From CAZJDM01 sp964544765 (GTDB lineage: Bacteria > Bdellovibrionota_B > Oligoflexia > CAYFLR01), in the NCBI GenBank assembly GCA_964544765.1, contig CAZJDM010000077.1, positions 1 to 20,891 on the forward strand: a stretch of DNA of 20,891 nucleotides, written 5' to 3'. Below, one piece after another: positions 1 to 6,467 of the stretch. Below the pieces are notes generated by a model that saw only the letters and a list, made by a program, of their open reading frames with translations, did not search any database and was not told the origin of the DNA. Each line of letters opens with the position of its first letter. Position 1 is the first letter of the stretch. Made by a program: the position numbers and the translations under genes.

Positions 1-71
1 AACCGTCAACCAGATTATACGTTAAAAAGGCAATAAGTATGTTGACACTACACTTTAAAAGCGGCCTAATT

Positions 72-1223
72 TCACTCCGTTCCTCTACTCAGGATTTCAA
101 TGTGTTTTTTTAATCTAACTATTTTTCCTTTTGGGAAATCTTTTATTTCAATAATATCAAATTTTTTGAGTTCTTCAACTGTTCTCGAAACCGTCGGGTA
201 ATTGGTGTTTAGGGTTTTGGAAATTTTTGCTATAGAGATTATAGGATGTTTACATAAAATTTCGTAAATATTATGTAAGTAAGATAATTTTTTCATTTTA
301 GTATTGATGATGTTTTTTTGATTCTCTTCAATTAGAATTAATTCTCTGGCTGTCTCAACGGCTTCTAATGATGTTTTTCGTACACCGCGTAGAAAGAATT
401 TTACCCATTCATTCCAGTCGCCCTTTGTCCTAGTATTTGTTAGTAACTCATAGTATTTTGGCTTATGTTCTTTAAAAAATAGGCTTAGATATAATAAAGG
501 TCTATCTAGAATATTTTTCTCGCAAAGTAAAAAAGTAATTAATAATCTACCTAACCTACCATTCCCATCGGTAAATGGGTGAATTGTTTCAAAGTGAGAA
601 TGGATGACCGCTGCTTTTACAAGAGGAGGTAATTTGGCTTCTTGATGATAAAAAGATTCTAAATCTCCCATTAGTTCAACAGTTTCATCTGGAGGAGGAG
701 GAATAAAATCTGCTTCATTTAATAAACAACCAGCTTGGCCAATCCAATTTTGCATTTTCTTAAATTCACCGGGATTTTTATTTTGACCTCTGACTCTATC
801 AAGTAAAATAGCATGTATTTCTTTAATTAATCTAATTGAAAATGGTAATTTTTTTAATTGTTCTAAGCCTTGATTCATTGCCTTTACGTAATTAATGACC
901 TCATCGACTGGTTTTATTTCAGTTGTTTTTTCATCGACTTCTAAGACTTCATCTAAAGAACATTGAGTTCCCTCAATTTGCGAACTAAGAAGAGCTTCTT
1001 TTTTTACATAATAGGCAATAAATAAATCTGGTGTTTTAAGAATTTTGGTAATACCGTTCAGTTCTCCGATAGCCCTGTCAGCTTCCGATATCAACTTTAT
1101 CATTTCTATATCAAATGTCAGTCCTTTAGGGCCTTCTGGGAAAAGTTTTTTTGGTATGTAAGCTAAATATCCATTAATTTGTTTTATTGTTCCACCTACA
1201 TTATTCTGGGGAATCTCTTTCAT
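72..1223 (-). CDS. Fic-domain protein with N-terminal inhibitory helix and C-terminal winged helix
   Basis: 383 aa. The Fic active-site motif is complete at residues 215-226 (HPFTDGNGRLGR: catalytic His215, Asp219, and the Gly/Asn/Arg phosphate loop), so a nucleotidyl-transfer (usually AMP-transfer) enzyme is expected. Residues 80-85 (SSQIEG) match the SxxxE(G/N) inhibitory motif ahead of the Fic core, which places it in the self-inhibited class where Glu84 would block ATP; no separate antitoxin is needed. Residues about 310-375 look like a winged helix (ISIAKISKTLNTNYPTVSRT as the helix-turn-helix), suggesting DNA binding. The start is supported by AGGAAA about 5 nt upstream of ATG. The gene faces away from metY, and the palindrome array at 1280-1452 lies just upstream of it, which suggests autoregulation. 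The target protein cannot be read from the sequence. Family assignment is firm; DNA binding is inferred. Confidence 0.93.
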   Translation of the reverse strand: MKEIPQNNVGGTIKQINGYLAYIPKKLFPEGPKGLTFDIEMIKLISEADRAIGELNGITKILKTPDLFIAYYVKKEALLSSQIEGTQCSLDEVLEVDEKTTEIKPVDEVINYVKAMNQGLEQLKKLPFSIRLIKEIHAILLDRVRGQNKNPGEFKKMQNWIGQAGCLLNEADFIPPPPDETVELMGDLESFYHQEAKLPPLVKAAVIHSHFETIHPFTDGNGRLGRLLITFLLCEKNILDRPLLYLSLFFKEHKPKYYELLTNTRTKGDWNEWVKFFLRGVRKTSLEAVETARELILIEENQKNIINTKMKKLSYLHNIYEILCKHPIISIAKISKTLNTNYPTVSRTVEELKKFDIIEIKDFPKGKIVRLKKHIEILSRGTE

Positions 1224-1240
1224 TTTATTTTCCTAATTTT

Positions 1241-1265
1241 TAAGATTTTTTCTTAATAAATCTTA
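1241..1265 (-). promoter_or_regulatory. Inverted repeat in the fic leader
   Basis: TAAGATTT (1241-1248) and AAATCTTA (1258-1265) are perfect inverted repeats separated by 9 nt, ending about 18 nt ahead of the fic start codon and just upstream of its AGGAAA ribosome site. It could form an AU-only hairpin in the fic mRNA leader. In such AT-rich DNA an 8-bp repeat can arise by chance, so a function is only a suggestion. Confidence 0.3.
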
Positions 1266-1460
1266 AACTTAGTTTCGTGTATTAACGTATTTTGCAAAAT
1301 ACGTTAATATCTATATAATCCATTAACGCCAGTATTAATCTAAACTCCTTGTATTAACGTATTTTGCAAAATACGTTAATATCTGTGTAATCCATTAACG
1401 TAAATATTAATCTAAACTCATTTCATTAACGTATTTAACAAAATACGTTAATATTTATAT
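1253..1460. repeat. 72-bp tandem repeat array carrying three palindromic operators
   Basis: Three 28-bp palindromes begin at 1281, 1353 and 1425, an exact 72-bp period. The first two are perfect palindromes built from the half-site ATTAACGTATTTTG and extend to 30 bp with flanking T/A. The third has a few changes at its centre (TTTAACAAAA). The 44-bp spacers are near copies of each other (for example ATCTATATAATCCATTAACG versus ATCTGTGTAATCCATTAACG), and each carries one extra ATTAACG half-site (1322-1328 and 1394-1400). The array sits between fic and metY, nearer fic (57 bp from its start codon), and resembles a set of operators for a dimeric winged-helix protein. Confidence 0.85.
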
Positions 1461-1508
1461 ATTACCTAATTAAAAAAGATTAAAAAACAGTTAAATTTGT
1501 CTTCTGAC

Positions 1509-1569
1509 TCTTTCCTTTATCAAAATAATGATGAGAGAGTACCTCTTTTTCATAGACAAGTTGAGTTTA
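1509..1569 (+). repeat. Duplicated ~60-bp element, copy 1
   Basis: This copy matches 3997-4061 at about 90% (six mismatches plus one 4-nt insertion in the other copy) and in the same orientation. It contains TTTATCA/TGATGAG, which can pair across a 6-nt loop, directly followed by AGAG-TAC-CTCT, a small triloop hairpin ending in a T-run. It lies about 125 bp ahead of metY. I do not recognise it as a known family; it lacks the conserved core of SAM-I riboswitches despite its position next to a methionine gene. Confidence 0.7.
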
Positions 1570-1692
1570 TAATAGACAAATATTCTTATATTTGCTAGTT
1601 GCTAAATAATAGTTAGGAGATCACAAAATATATTACACTAAATATAATCAAATAAAAAATCAATTTATAAATAATGATGAACGGGGGAGAGT

Positions 1693-2982
1693 ATGTCAGT
1701 TGATTATAAATTCGATACTTTAGCTTTGCATGCAGGATTAGTAGTGGATGAAACTAAAGCCAGAGCTATACCGGTGCATAGGACCAGTGCATACGTATTT
1801 GACAATACTCAACATGCAGCCAATCTGTTTGCTTTAAAGGAATTGGGAAATATTTATACTCGTCTTATGAATCCTACTCAGGATGTATTGGAAAAAAGAA
1901 TAACAGCGTTAGAAGGAGGTGCTGCTGCTCAAGCTGTGGCATCGGGGACTTCAGCCATTTTTTATAGCATAATCAATATATGTGGTCATGGGGATGAAGT
2001 AGTAGCTTCTAATAACTTATATGGTGGAACTTACACAATGTTTGATCATATTCTGCCAGAACTAGGAATAAAGGTTAAAATGGTGAATCCGGATGATCCT
2101 CAAAACTTTTCTAAAGCTATAACTGATAAAACCAAGATGATATTTACTGAGGTTATTAGTAATCCTGTTTTAAATGTGGTTAACTTAAGAACATTGTCAG
2201 AAATAGCTCATAGTCATCAACTACCCTTAGTTGTAGACTCTACCTTTACTACACCTTATCTATGTAGACCTATTGAACATGGAGCAGATATTGTCATCCA
2301 TTCTTTAACAAAATGGCTGGGAGGTCATGGTACAGGCATAGGTGGAATAGTAGTAGATAGTGGAAAGTTTGATTGGACCAATAGTAAATTTCGCTTATAT
2401 AATCAACCAGATCATTCATATCATGGACTAAGGTATGCGCATGATTTAGGTGATTTAAATCATATTGCCTTTACTTTACGTATGAAATTGGTTCCTTTAA
2501 GGAACTTAGGTGCTTGCATTAGTCCTGATAATTCTTGGATCTTTCTACAAGGAATAGAAACTTTACCTCTCAGAATGCAAAGACATTCTGAAAATGCCTT
2601 AAAAGTTGCAAAATATCTTAAAGAACATAATTTGGTTGAATGGGTACGATATCCAGGACTAAAGGAAGATCCCTCTTATCAAAACGCATCACGCCAATTT
2701 GAGAATGGCTACGGAGGAATGGTTGTTTTTGGTATCAAGACAGGTAAATCTGCGGGAGAAAAGTTTATCAATAATTTAGAACTTATATCACACTTAGCTA
2801 ATGTAGGTGATGCCAAGAGTCTAGCTATTCACCCTGCCAGTACAACTCACTCTCAGCTTTCGGAAGAACAACTTAAACAAACTGGTATAACAAACGAATT
2901 GATTCGTCTATCAATTGGCATTGAAAATATTGAGGACATAATTAATGATTTAGAGAGAGCCTTAAAAGCTTCAGCTAAATAG
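1693..2982 (+). CDS. metY: O-acetylhomoserine sulfhydrylase (PLP enzyme)
   Basis: 429 aa, the normal length for this branch of the Cys/Met PLP-enzyme family. Residues 203-210 (HSLTKWLG) carry the Schiff-base lysine, Lys207; ASGTSAI (83-89) and the YTRLMNPTQ stretch (55-63) contribute to cofactor binding. The long form with the DHSYHG region and the C-terminal HPASTTHSQL is typical of O-acetylhomoserine aminocarboxypropyltransferase, which makes homocysteine from O-acetylhomoserine and sulfide, or methionine with methanethiol. The start is set by a very strong site, GGGGGAG, 5 nt before ATG. metA follows after 48 bp on the same strand, so the two are probably one transcript, and the acetyl-type signature in that MetA supports the substrate assignment. 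Cytoplasmic. Confidence 0.95.
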   Translation: MSVDYKFDTLALHAGLVVDETKARAIPVHRTSAYVFDNTQHAANLFALKELGNIYTRLMNPTQDVLEKRITALEGGAAAQAVASGTSAIFYSIINICGHGDEVVASNNLYGGTYTMFDHILPELGIKVKMVNPDDPQNFSKAITDKTKMIFTEVISNPVLNVVNLRTLSEIAHSHQLPLVVDSTFTTPYLCRPIEHGADIVIHSLTKWLGGHGTGIGGIVVDSGKFDWTNSKFRLYNQPDHSYHGLRYAHDLGDLNHIAFTLRMKLVPLRNLGACISPDNSWIFLQGIETLPLRMQRHSENALKVAKYLKEHNLVEWVRYPGLKEDPSYQNASRQFENGYGGMVVFGIKTGKSAGEKFINNLELISHLANVGDAKSLAIHPASTTHSQLSEEQLKQTGITNELIRLSIGIENIEDIINDLERALKASAK

Positions 2983-3030
2983 GTTATGAGGTTAATAAAA
3001 TAAGAATAAAGAGAATAAAGAGATAAAATT

Positions 3031-3924
3031 TTGACTATAATTTTACCAGATAGTTATCATGCTAAAGAGGCGTTAAAAAATAGGAATATTAGCTGTATTA
3101 AGTATGAAAGGGCAATTAGGCAAGATATTAGGCCACTAAGGATTGGAATGCTAAACATTATGCCCGAAGCTAAATCATATGAATACAGCCTTCTTCTCCC
3201 CCTAGGAAGATCTATAATTCAAATTGAGCCCATCTGGATCAAATTAAAAACTCATCTGTATAAAAGTTCTGATCACAATTATATTGAAAAACTATATATG
3301 AGTTTTGAAAGAGCTATAGCCAATAAACATCTAGATGGATTAATAGTTACAGGGGCTCCTGTTGAAGAAATTCCTTATAAGCAAGTGACATATTGGCAAG
3401 AAGTACAGGAAATTTTGAAATATGCCAGAGATAATATTGCTTCCACTTTAGGAATTTGCTGGGGAGGGTTGGCTTTAGCAAAGATTATGGGAATTGAAAA
3501 ATTCAATTATCCTCAAAAGCTATTCGGAGTATATGAAGTCAAAAACCTATATCCTTCTCATGTGGTTACTGGAGAAATGGATGACTATTTTTGGGTACCA
3601 CAAAGTCGTTATGCTGGAATTTCGGATGATGTCTTAGAATTGGAAAGTACCAGAGGAAACATTAACCTTCTAGCACATTCTAAAGAGGCTGGTTATGTTA
3701 TCTTTGAAAGTACTGATCAAAAATTCTTGATGCATTTAGGGCATCCCGAATATAGCGCAGAACGATTAGTAAAAGAATATAATCGAGATTTAGAAAGAGG
3801 GAGAAGAGATGTAATTCAACCTAAGAATCTAGATCTACATAGACCCTTGAACCGTTGGAGAGGACATTGTATGGAGTTTTTCTCTCAATGGATCAAATTT
3901 GTCTATTTAAAAACGTCTTACTAA
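3031..3924 (+). CDS. metA: Homoserine O-acyltransferase, MetA family, predicted acetyl-specific
   Basis: 297 aa from a TTG start (weak GAG site upstream); that start keeps the N-terminal LPDSYHAKEAL and IRPLRIGMLNIMP segments that align with known MetA proteins, so I prefer it over later ATGs. Catalytic residues are in place: Cys143 in GICWGG, and His238 and Glu240 in GHPEY. Residue 112, in GAPVE, is Glu; in characterised MetA enzymes Glu at this place gives acetyl-CoA use and Gly gives succinyl-CoA use. I therefore infer homoserine O-acetyltransferase activity, which fits the O-acetylhomoserine enzyme encoded just upstream. The sequence is rather divergent (GICWGGLAL instead of the usual GICWGAQA). 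Gene databases may label it O-succinyltransferase by family name only. Confidence 0.9.
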   Translation: MTIILPDSYHAKEALKNRNISCIKYERAIRQDIRPLRIGMLNIMPEAKSYEYSLLLPLGRSIIQIEPIWIKLKTHLYKSSDHNYIEKLYMSFERAIANKHLDGLIVTGAPVEEIPYKQVTYWQEVQEILKYARDNIASTLGICWGGLALAKIMGIEKFNYPQKLFGVYEVKNLYPSHVVTGEMDDYFWVPQSRYAGISDDVLELESTRGNINLLAHSKEAGYVIFESTDQKFLMHLGHPEYSAERLVKEYNRDLERGRRDVIQPKNLDLHRPLNRWRGHCMEFFSQWIKFVYLKTSY

Positions 3925-3996
3925 ACTTGGTCGAAGTGCACCTCTACTTGAAAAGGATATGTCCCAGGATAAAAGGCAGAGTGCAAAGTGCTTCAA

Positions 3997-4061
3997 TCTT
4001 TCCTTTATCAAAACAATGATGAGAGTGTCTCTCTTTTTCGTAAACAAGTTGATTGAGTTTA
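3997..4061 (+). repeat. Duplicated ~60-bp element, copy 2
   Basis: Second copy of the element at 1509-1569, same orientation, with an extra TTGA that duplicates the neighbouring TTGA. Together the copies bracket the metY-metA pair at a distance of about 2.49 kb. Mutations between the copies keep the GAGAG...CTCTC hairpin and the following T-run, which suggests that the structure is what matters. Confidence 0.7.
4021..4038 (+). terminator. Possible weak terminator after metA
   Basis: GAGAG-TGT-CTCTC forms a 5-bp stem with a triloop and is followed by TTTTT. It lies 97 bp past the metA stop, within copy 2 of the duplicated element. The stem is short for an intrinsic terminator, so it may only contribute. 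Confidence 0.35.
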
Positions 4062-4125
4062 ACGATTAAATCTACGGTAGGGATAAATGTAAGTTGTCTA
4101 TAATTTGGTTTTTCATTTATAAATT

Positions 4126-5232
4126 CTAAAATTCTATATTCAACGATCTTAATTTTCGATAGAGAGTACTTCGGCCTATTCCAAGTAACTTAGCAGCCTC
4201 TTTCTTATTCCATCGTGTTGACCGTAGGGCTTGTAGGATTGTCTCACGTTCCTGTTCTTGTCTTGTTGTTATCTGTGGTGGTATTGATATAGGCTCATTT
4301 AGGCTAGCTTGTGGAGTCATGGAAAAGGTACTATCACTCATTTGTATCTCTTCAATAACTGCGGATGAAGTAATAGAATTTCCTTCTGCAGTTATTACCA
4401 AGGTGTGAATAACACTTTTTAACTGCCTAATTTGTCCAGGCCAAGAATAGCTCTCAAGAATTTGTCTTGCTTCATAGTTTAAAGAGAGGTTTTTTTGGTA
4501 TTGTGAAATATACTTATAAAAAAAATATGCTACTAAAGCTGTAATGTCAGCACCTCTTTCTGACAGAGAAGGTACCCTTATGGGCATTTCTGCTAATCGA
4601 TAATATAAGTCTTCTCTGAAAGTACCTTCGACTACTTTTTGTTGTAAATTTTCGTTTGTAGCAGTTACAATTCTGACATCGGCTACTAATTCTGTTTCAC
4701 CACCAACTCTATAATATGGTTTATTTTCTAAAATTCTAAGTAGTTTAACTTGCATATTTGCTGATATGGAACCAATTTCATCTAAAAATAAGGTTCCACC
4801 GTTTGCCAGTTCAAATTTACCAGACCTAGTTTGCCTTGATCCTGTATATGAACCCCTTTCAGCACCAAATAGCTCAACTTCTAATTGCTCTTCAGCTAAA
4901 GAAGAGGCATTTAAAATTATAAAAGGCTTATCTTTTCTATTACTTGCATGATGTATTAATTGAGCTATGTGTTCTTTACCTGATCCAGATTTACCAGTGA
5001 TTAATACTCTTACTGTAGATTCAGCAGCTCTAACAGCTCTGTTTAAAGTTGTTATAAGGGCTGGACTACTACCAATAATACCAAGGGATTCTTGCAACAT
5101 TTTTCTTATGGTTATTTGGTTACAAGCTGGTTGAATATCAGCAGATGTAGCCTCAGAAAAAGATGGACCAACTATAAAAAAGTAATAAAGACTGATAATG
5201 ATAAATTTAACTAATACTTTAAATATATTCAT
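4126..5232 (-). CDS. NtrX-like AAA+ transcription regulator lacking a receiver domain
   Basis: 368 aa. Residues about 50-285 are a sigma-54-activator-type AAA+ ATPase: Walker A GKSGSGKE (80-87), Walker B TLFLDEIG (147-154), FREDLYYRL (205-213) with the arginine finger, and WPGQIRQL (264-271). Residues about 330-365 are a Fis-type helix-turn-helix. The wording of PIRVPSLSERGADI and WPGQIRQLKSV reminds me of NtrX. The sigma-54-contact loop reads GSYTGS (127-132) rather than GAFTGA, so sigma-54 activation is doubtful. There is no receiver domain; the first 44 residues are instead a hydrophobic segment (9-22) resembling a signal peptide, which would wrongly put a DNA-binding protein outside. Starting at Met45 (position 5100, with AAGAAAA upstream) would give a soluble 324-aa protein. 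No good ribosome site precedes the long start. Confidence 0.85.
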   Translation of the reverse strand: MNIFKVLVKFIIISLYYFFIVGPSFSEATSADIQPACNQITIRKMLQESLGIIGSSPALITTLNRAVRAAESTVRVLITGKSGSGKEHIAQLIHHASNRKDKPFIILNASSLAEEQLEVELFGAERGSYTGSRQTRSGKFELANGGTLFLDEIGSISANMQVKLLRILENKPYYRVGGETELVADVRIVTATNENLQQKVVEGTFREDLYYRLAEMPIRVPSLSERGADITALVAYFFYKYISQYQKNLSLNYEARQILESYSWPGQIRQLKSVIHTLVITAEGNSITSSAVIEEIQMSDSTFSMTPQASLNEPISIPPQITTRQEQERETILQALRSTRWNKKEAAKLLGIGRSTLYRKLRSLNIEF

Positions 5233-5465
5233 AACTTTTGGTACAAGGCAAACGGTATTTAAAATTTCTTTTGAGGAAAATTAAAAACTATTTATTTTTT
5301 ATGATAGATGCTTAATTAAATAATATTAGTTTTAAAATTCCTTCCAGATTGTACTAGGTAAAATATAATTAACATATCATTATATAATAATATAGAAAAA
5401 TTTTAAAATTATCTCCAATATTTAGATATATTATTGTAAATGCGAGAAAAATTTAGCTATAAAAT

Positions 5466-5538
5466 TGATAAATGAAGGCTGTGACCCATGGAAATCCCAG
5501 AAGTGGGACGGACGAAGTCCGCTTTATGTCATTTATTG
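5466..5538 (+). ncRNA. Compact three-stem structured element of unknown family
   Basis: An outer stem pairs ATAAATGA (5467-5474) with TCATTTAT (5529-5536), extendable by G-T pairs. It encloses two adjacent hairpins: TCCCA-GAAG-TGGGA (5495-5508) and CGGAC-GAA-GTCCG (5510-5522). The pairing is visible directly and the GC content stands out from the surrounding A/T-rich DNA. The inner part loosely recalls c-di-GMP-I riboswitches, but the invariant positions do not match. It could be a small RNA, a cis-acting leader or a palindromic repeat unit. Strand is uncertain because the stems form on either strand. Confidence 0.45.
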
Positions 5539-5591
5539 CCCTCTTATAACTATATGTATTATTACGATATTATTAATACATAAAATATTTC

Positions 5592-5620
5592 TTTACTATT
5601 GTGTAGTCAACGTCTATATA
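5592..5620 (+). promoter_or_regulatory. Candidate promoter for the exported IQM-like gene
   Basis: TTTACT, a 17-bp spacer and TATATA resemble a vegetative promoter about 90 bp ahead of the next start codon. In DNA this A/T-rich such matches are common, so confidence is low. Confidence 0.25.
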
Positions 5621-5711
5621 TTCAAACCAATAATAAAATAAAATATTGAAATTACATTTAGTTCTCACTTGATTCTTATTTAGTTTTAGTGAGTCCTAGT
5701 TTGGAAAAGTA

Positions 5712-6467
5712 ATGAAATATCTATCAATAATAATTTTATTGATATTCTTTTTTTTTATCAGCAATTGTAGGTTAACTGCTTGTCCATCTTTGGCTGATCG
5801 CTATGTATCAACCGTCAAGCCAGATCATCCGGTTAAGTATTTTCTATTATCAAAAATGTCAGAAAGGTATATAGGAGAAGAAAGAGAACCTATTATAGAT
5901 GGTTGGGACGGCGTAAAAGAGGATGTTGTCCCCTACCTAAAAGAGGAGGCAAGATCTAATTATCTTCTTAATTATCGTGATGGCGTTTTTTATCAAGGTA
6001 ACGAAAAATTGAGATGTTGGATTTTGTCTTGTAAATTCATTTATGTTGTGGATCAATATGGTCAAATTTTCATAGGGCCTAATAAGGCGAAAAATAATTT
6101 TCATCATTCTTCGTTCCTTGCGGGTCAACCGGTTGCAGCTGCTGGACATATTACTATTTTGCGAGGCAAAATTACATATATTGATAACGTTAGTGGGCAT
6201 TATAAACCTACGGTTTATCACTTTAATCAGATTCTAAATGAACTGATAAATAGGAATTTGTCGTTTCCTCATGTAATAGGTGTCTTTGCGGGAATTCGTG
6301 TAGATGAGAAAAAGCGAAGAGAAAAGATTATTCGAAAGATTAATGTTCCTCGAATTTTTTATGAACAATACCAGCGTGACAATCAACGCAGGTTTTCCCC
6401 TGAGTTGAGATCTTCTGGTGATTTTTGGTTACAAAAATATCTTGGGCTTCTGGATCCATTTGAGTAG
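5712..6467 (+). CDS. Exported protein with an IQM-like HSSFLAG...SGHYKPT core, function unknown
   Basis: 251 aa. Residues 1-24 form a signal peptide with a long hydrophobic run (4-17); LTAC at 21-24 could be a lipobox, though the Arg just before it is unusual. The core at about 118-170 (HHSSFLAGQP at 131-140, VAAAGHITI, GKITYIDNVSGHYKPT, then FNQIL) matches from memory a motif shared by plant calmodulin-binding IQM proteins and scattered bacterial and fungal proteins. No enzyme activity is established for it to my knowledge, so none is assigned here. The tail (196-230) is rich in Lys/Arg. Start ATG is preceded by GGAAAAG. The gene runs head-on into the cytochrome gene and its last 42 codons overlap that gene's end. 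It could be a secreted effector or envelope protein; I cannot tell which. Confidence 0.75.
   Translation: MKYLSIIILLIFFFFISNCRLTACPSLADRYVSTVKPDHPVKYFLLSKMSERYIGEEREPIIDGWDGVKEDVVPYLKEEARSNYLLNYRDGVFYQGNEKLRCWILSCKFIYVVDQYGQIFIGPNKAKNNFHHSSFLAGQPVAAAGHITILRGKITYIDNVSGHYKPTVYHFNQILNELINRNLSFPHVIGVFAGIRVDEKKRREKIIRKINVPRIFYEQYQRDNQRRFSPELRSSGDFWLQKYLGLLDPFE

Larger units (their letters stand above)
1224..1692. other. Intergenic region between fic and metY
   Basis: 469 bp with no credible gene. It holds, in order, the fic leader inverted repeat, the palindrome array, an A/T-rich stretch, one copy of the ~60-bp duplicated element, a TATAAT at 1569-1574 that may be part of the metY promoter (no convincing -35), and the metY ribosome site. 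Both genes flanking it are transcribed outward, so at least two promoters should lie here. Confidence 0.7.
5233..5711. other. AT-rich divergent intergenic region
   Basis: 479 bp between the divergent NtrX-like gene and the exported IQM-like gene, strongly A/T-rich and without a credible gene. The one GC-richer island is the structured element at 5466-5538. A candidate promoter for the right-hand gene is at 5592-5620. Nothing else could be identified. Confidence 0.6.

Noticed and set aside
1..71. Gene or RNA at the left edge
   Set aside because: Only 71 bases, without a recognisable start, tRNA arm or hairpin.
1253..1460. CRISPR array
   Set aside because: The repeated units have near-identical spacers and palindromic cores at 72-bp spacing, with no cas genes nearby; operator array fits better.
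1509..1569. SAM-I (S-box) riboswitch ahead of metY
   Set aside because: Only TTATCA and GATGAGAG words are shared with the P1 stem; the GGAGGGA, GAAACC and GGCAACC core is missing, and the element is too short.
5466..5538. c-di-GMP-I riboswitch or hammerhead ribozyme
   Set aside because: GTGGGACG resembles part of the c-di-GMP-I consensus, but the AAACC/GACGCAAAGCC core is not present; the hammerhead CUGAUGA and GAAA core is also missing.
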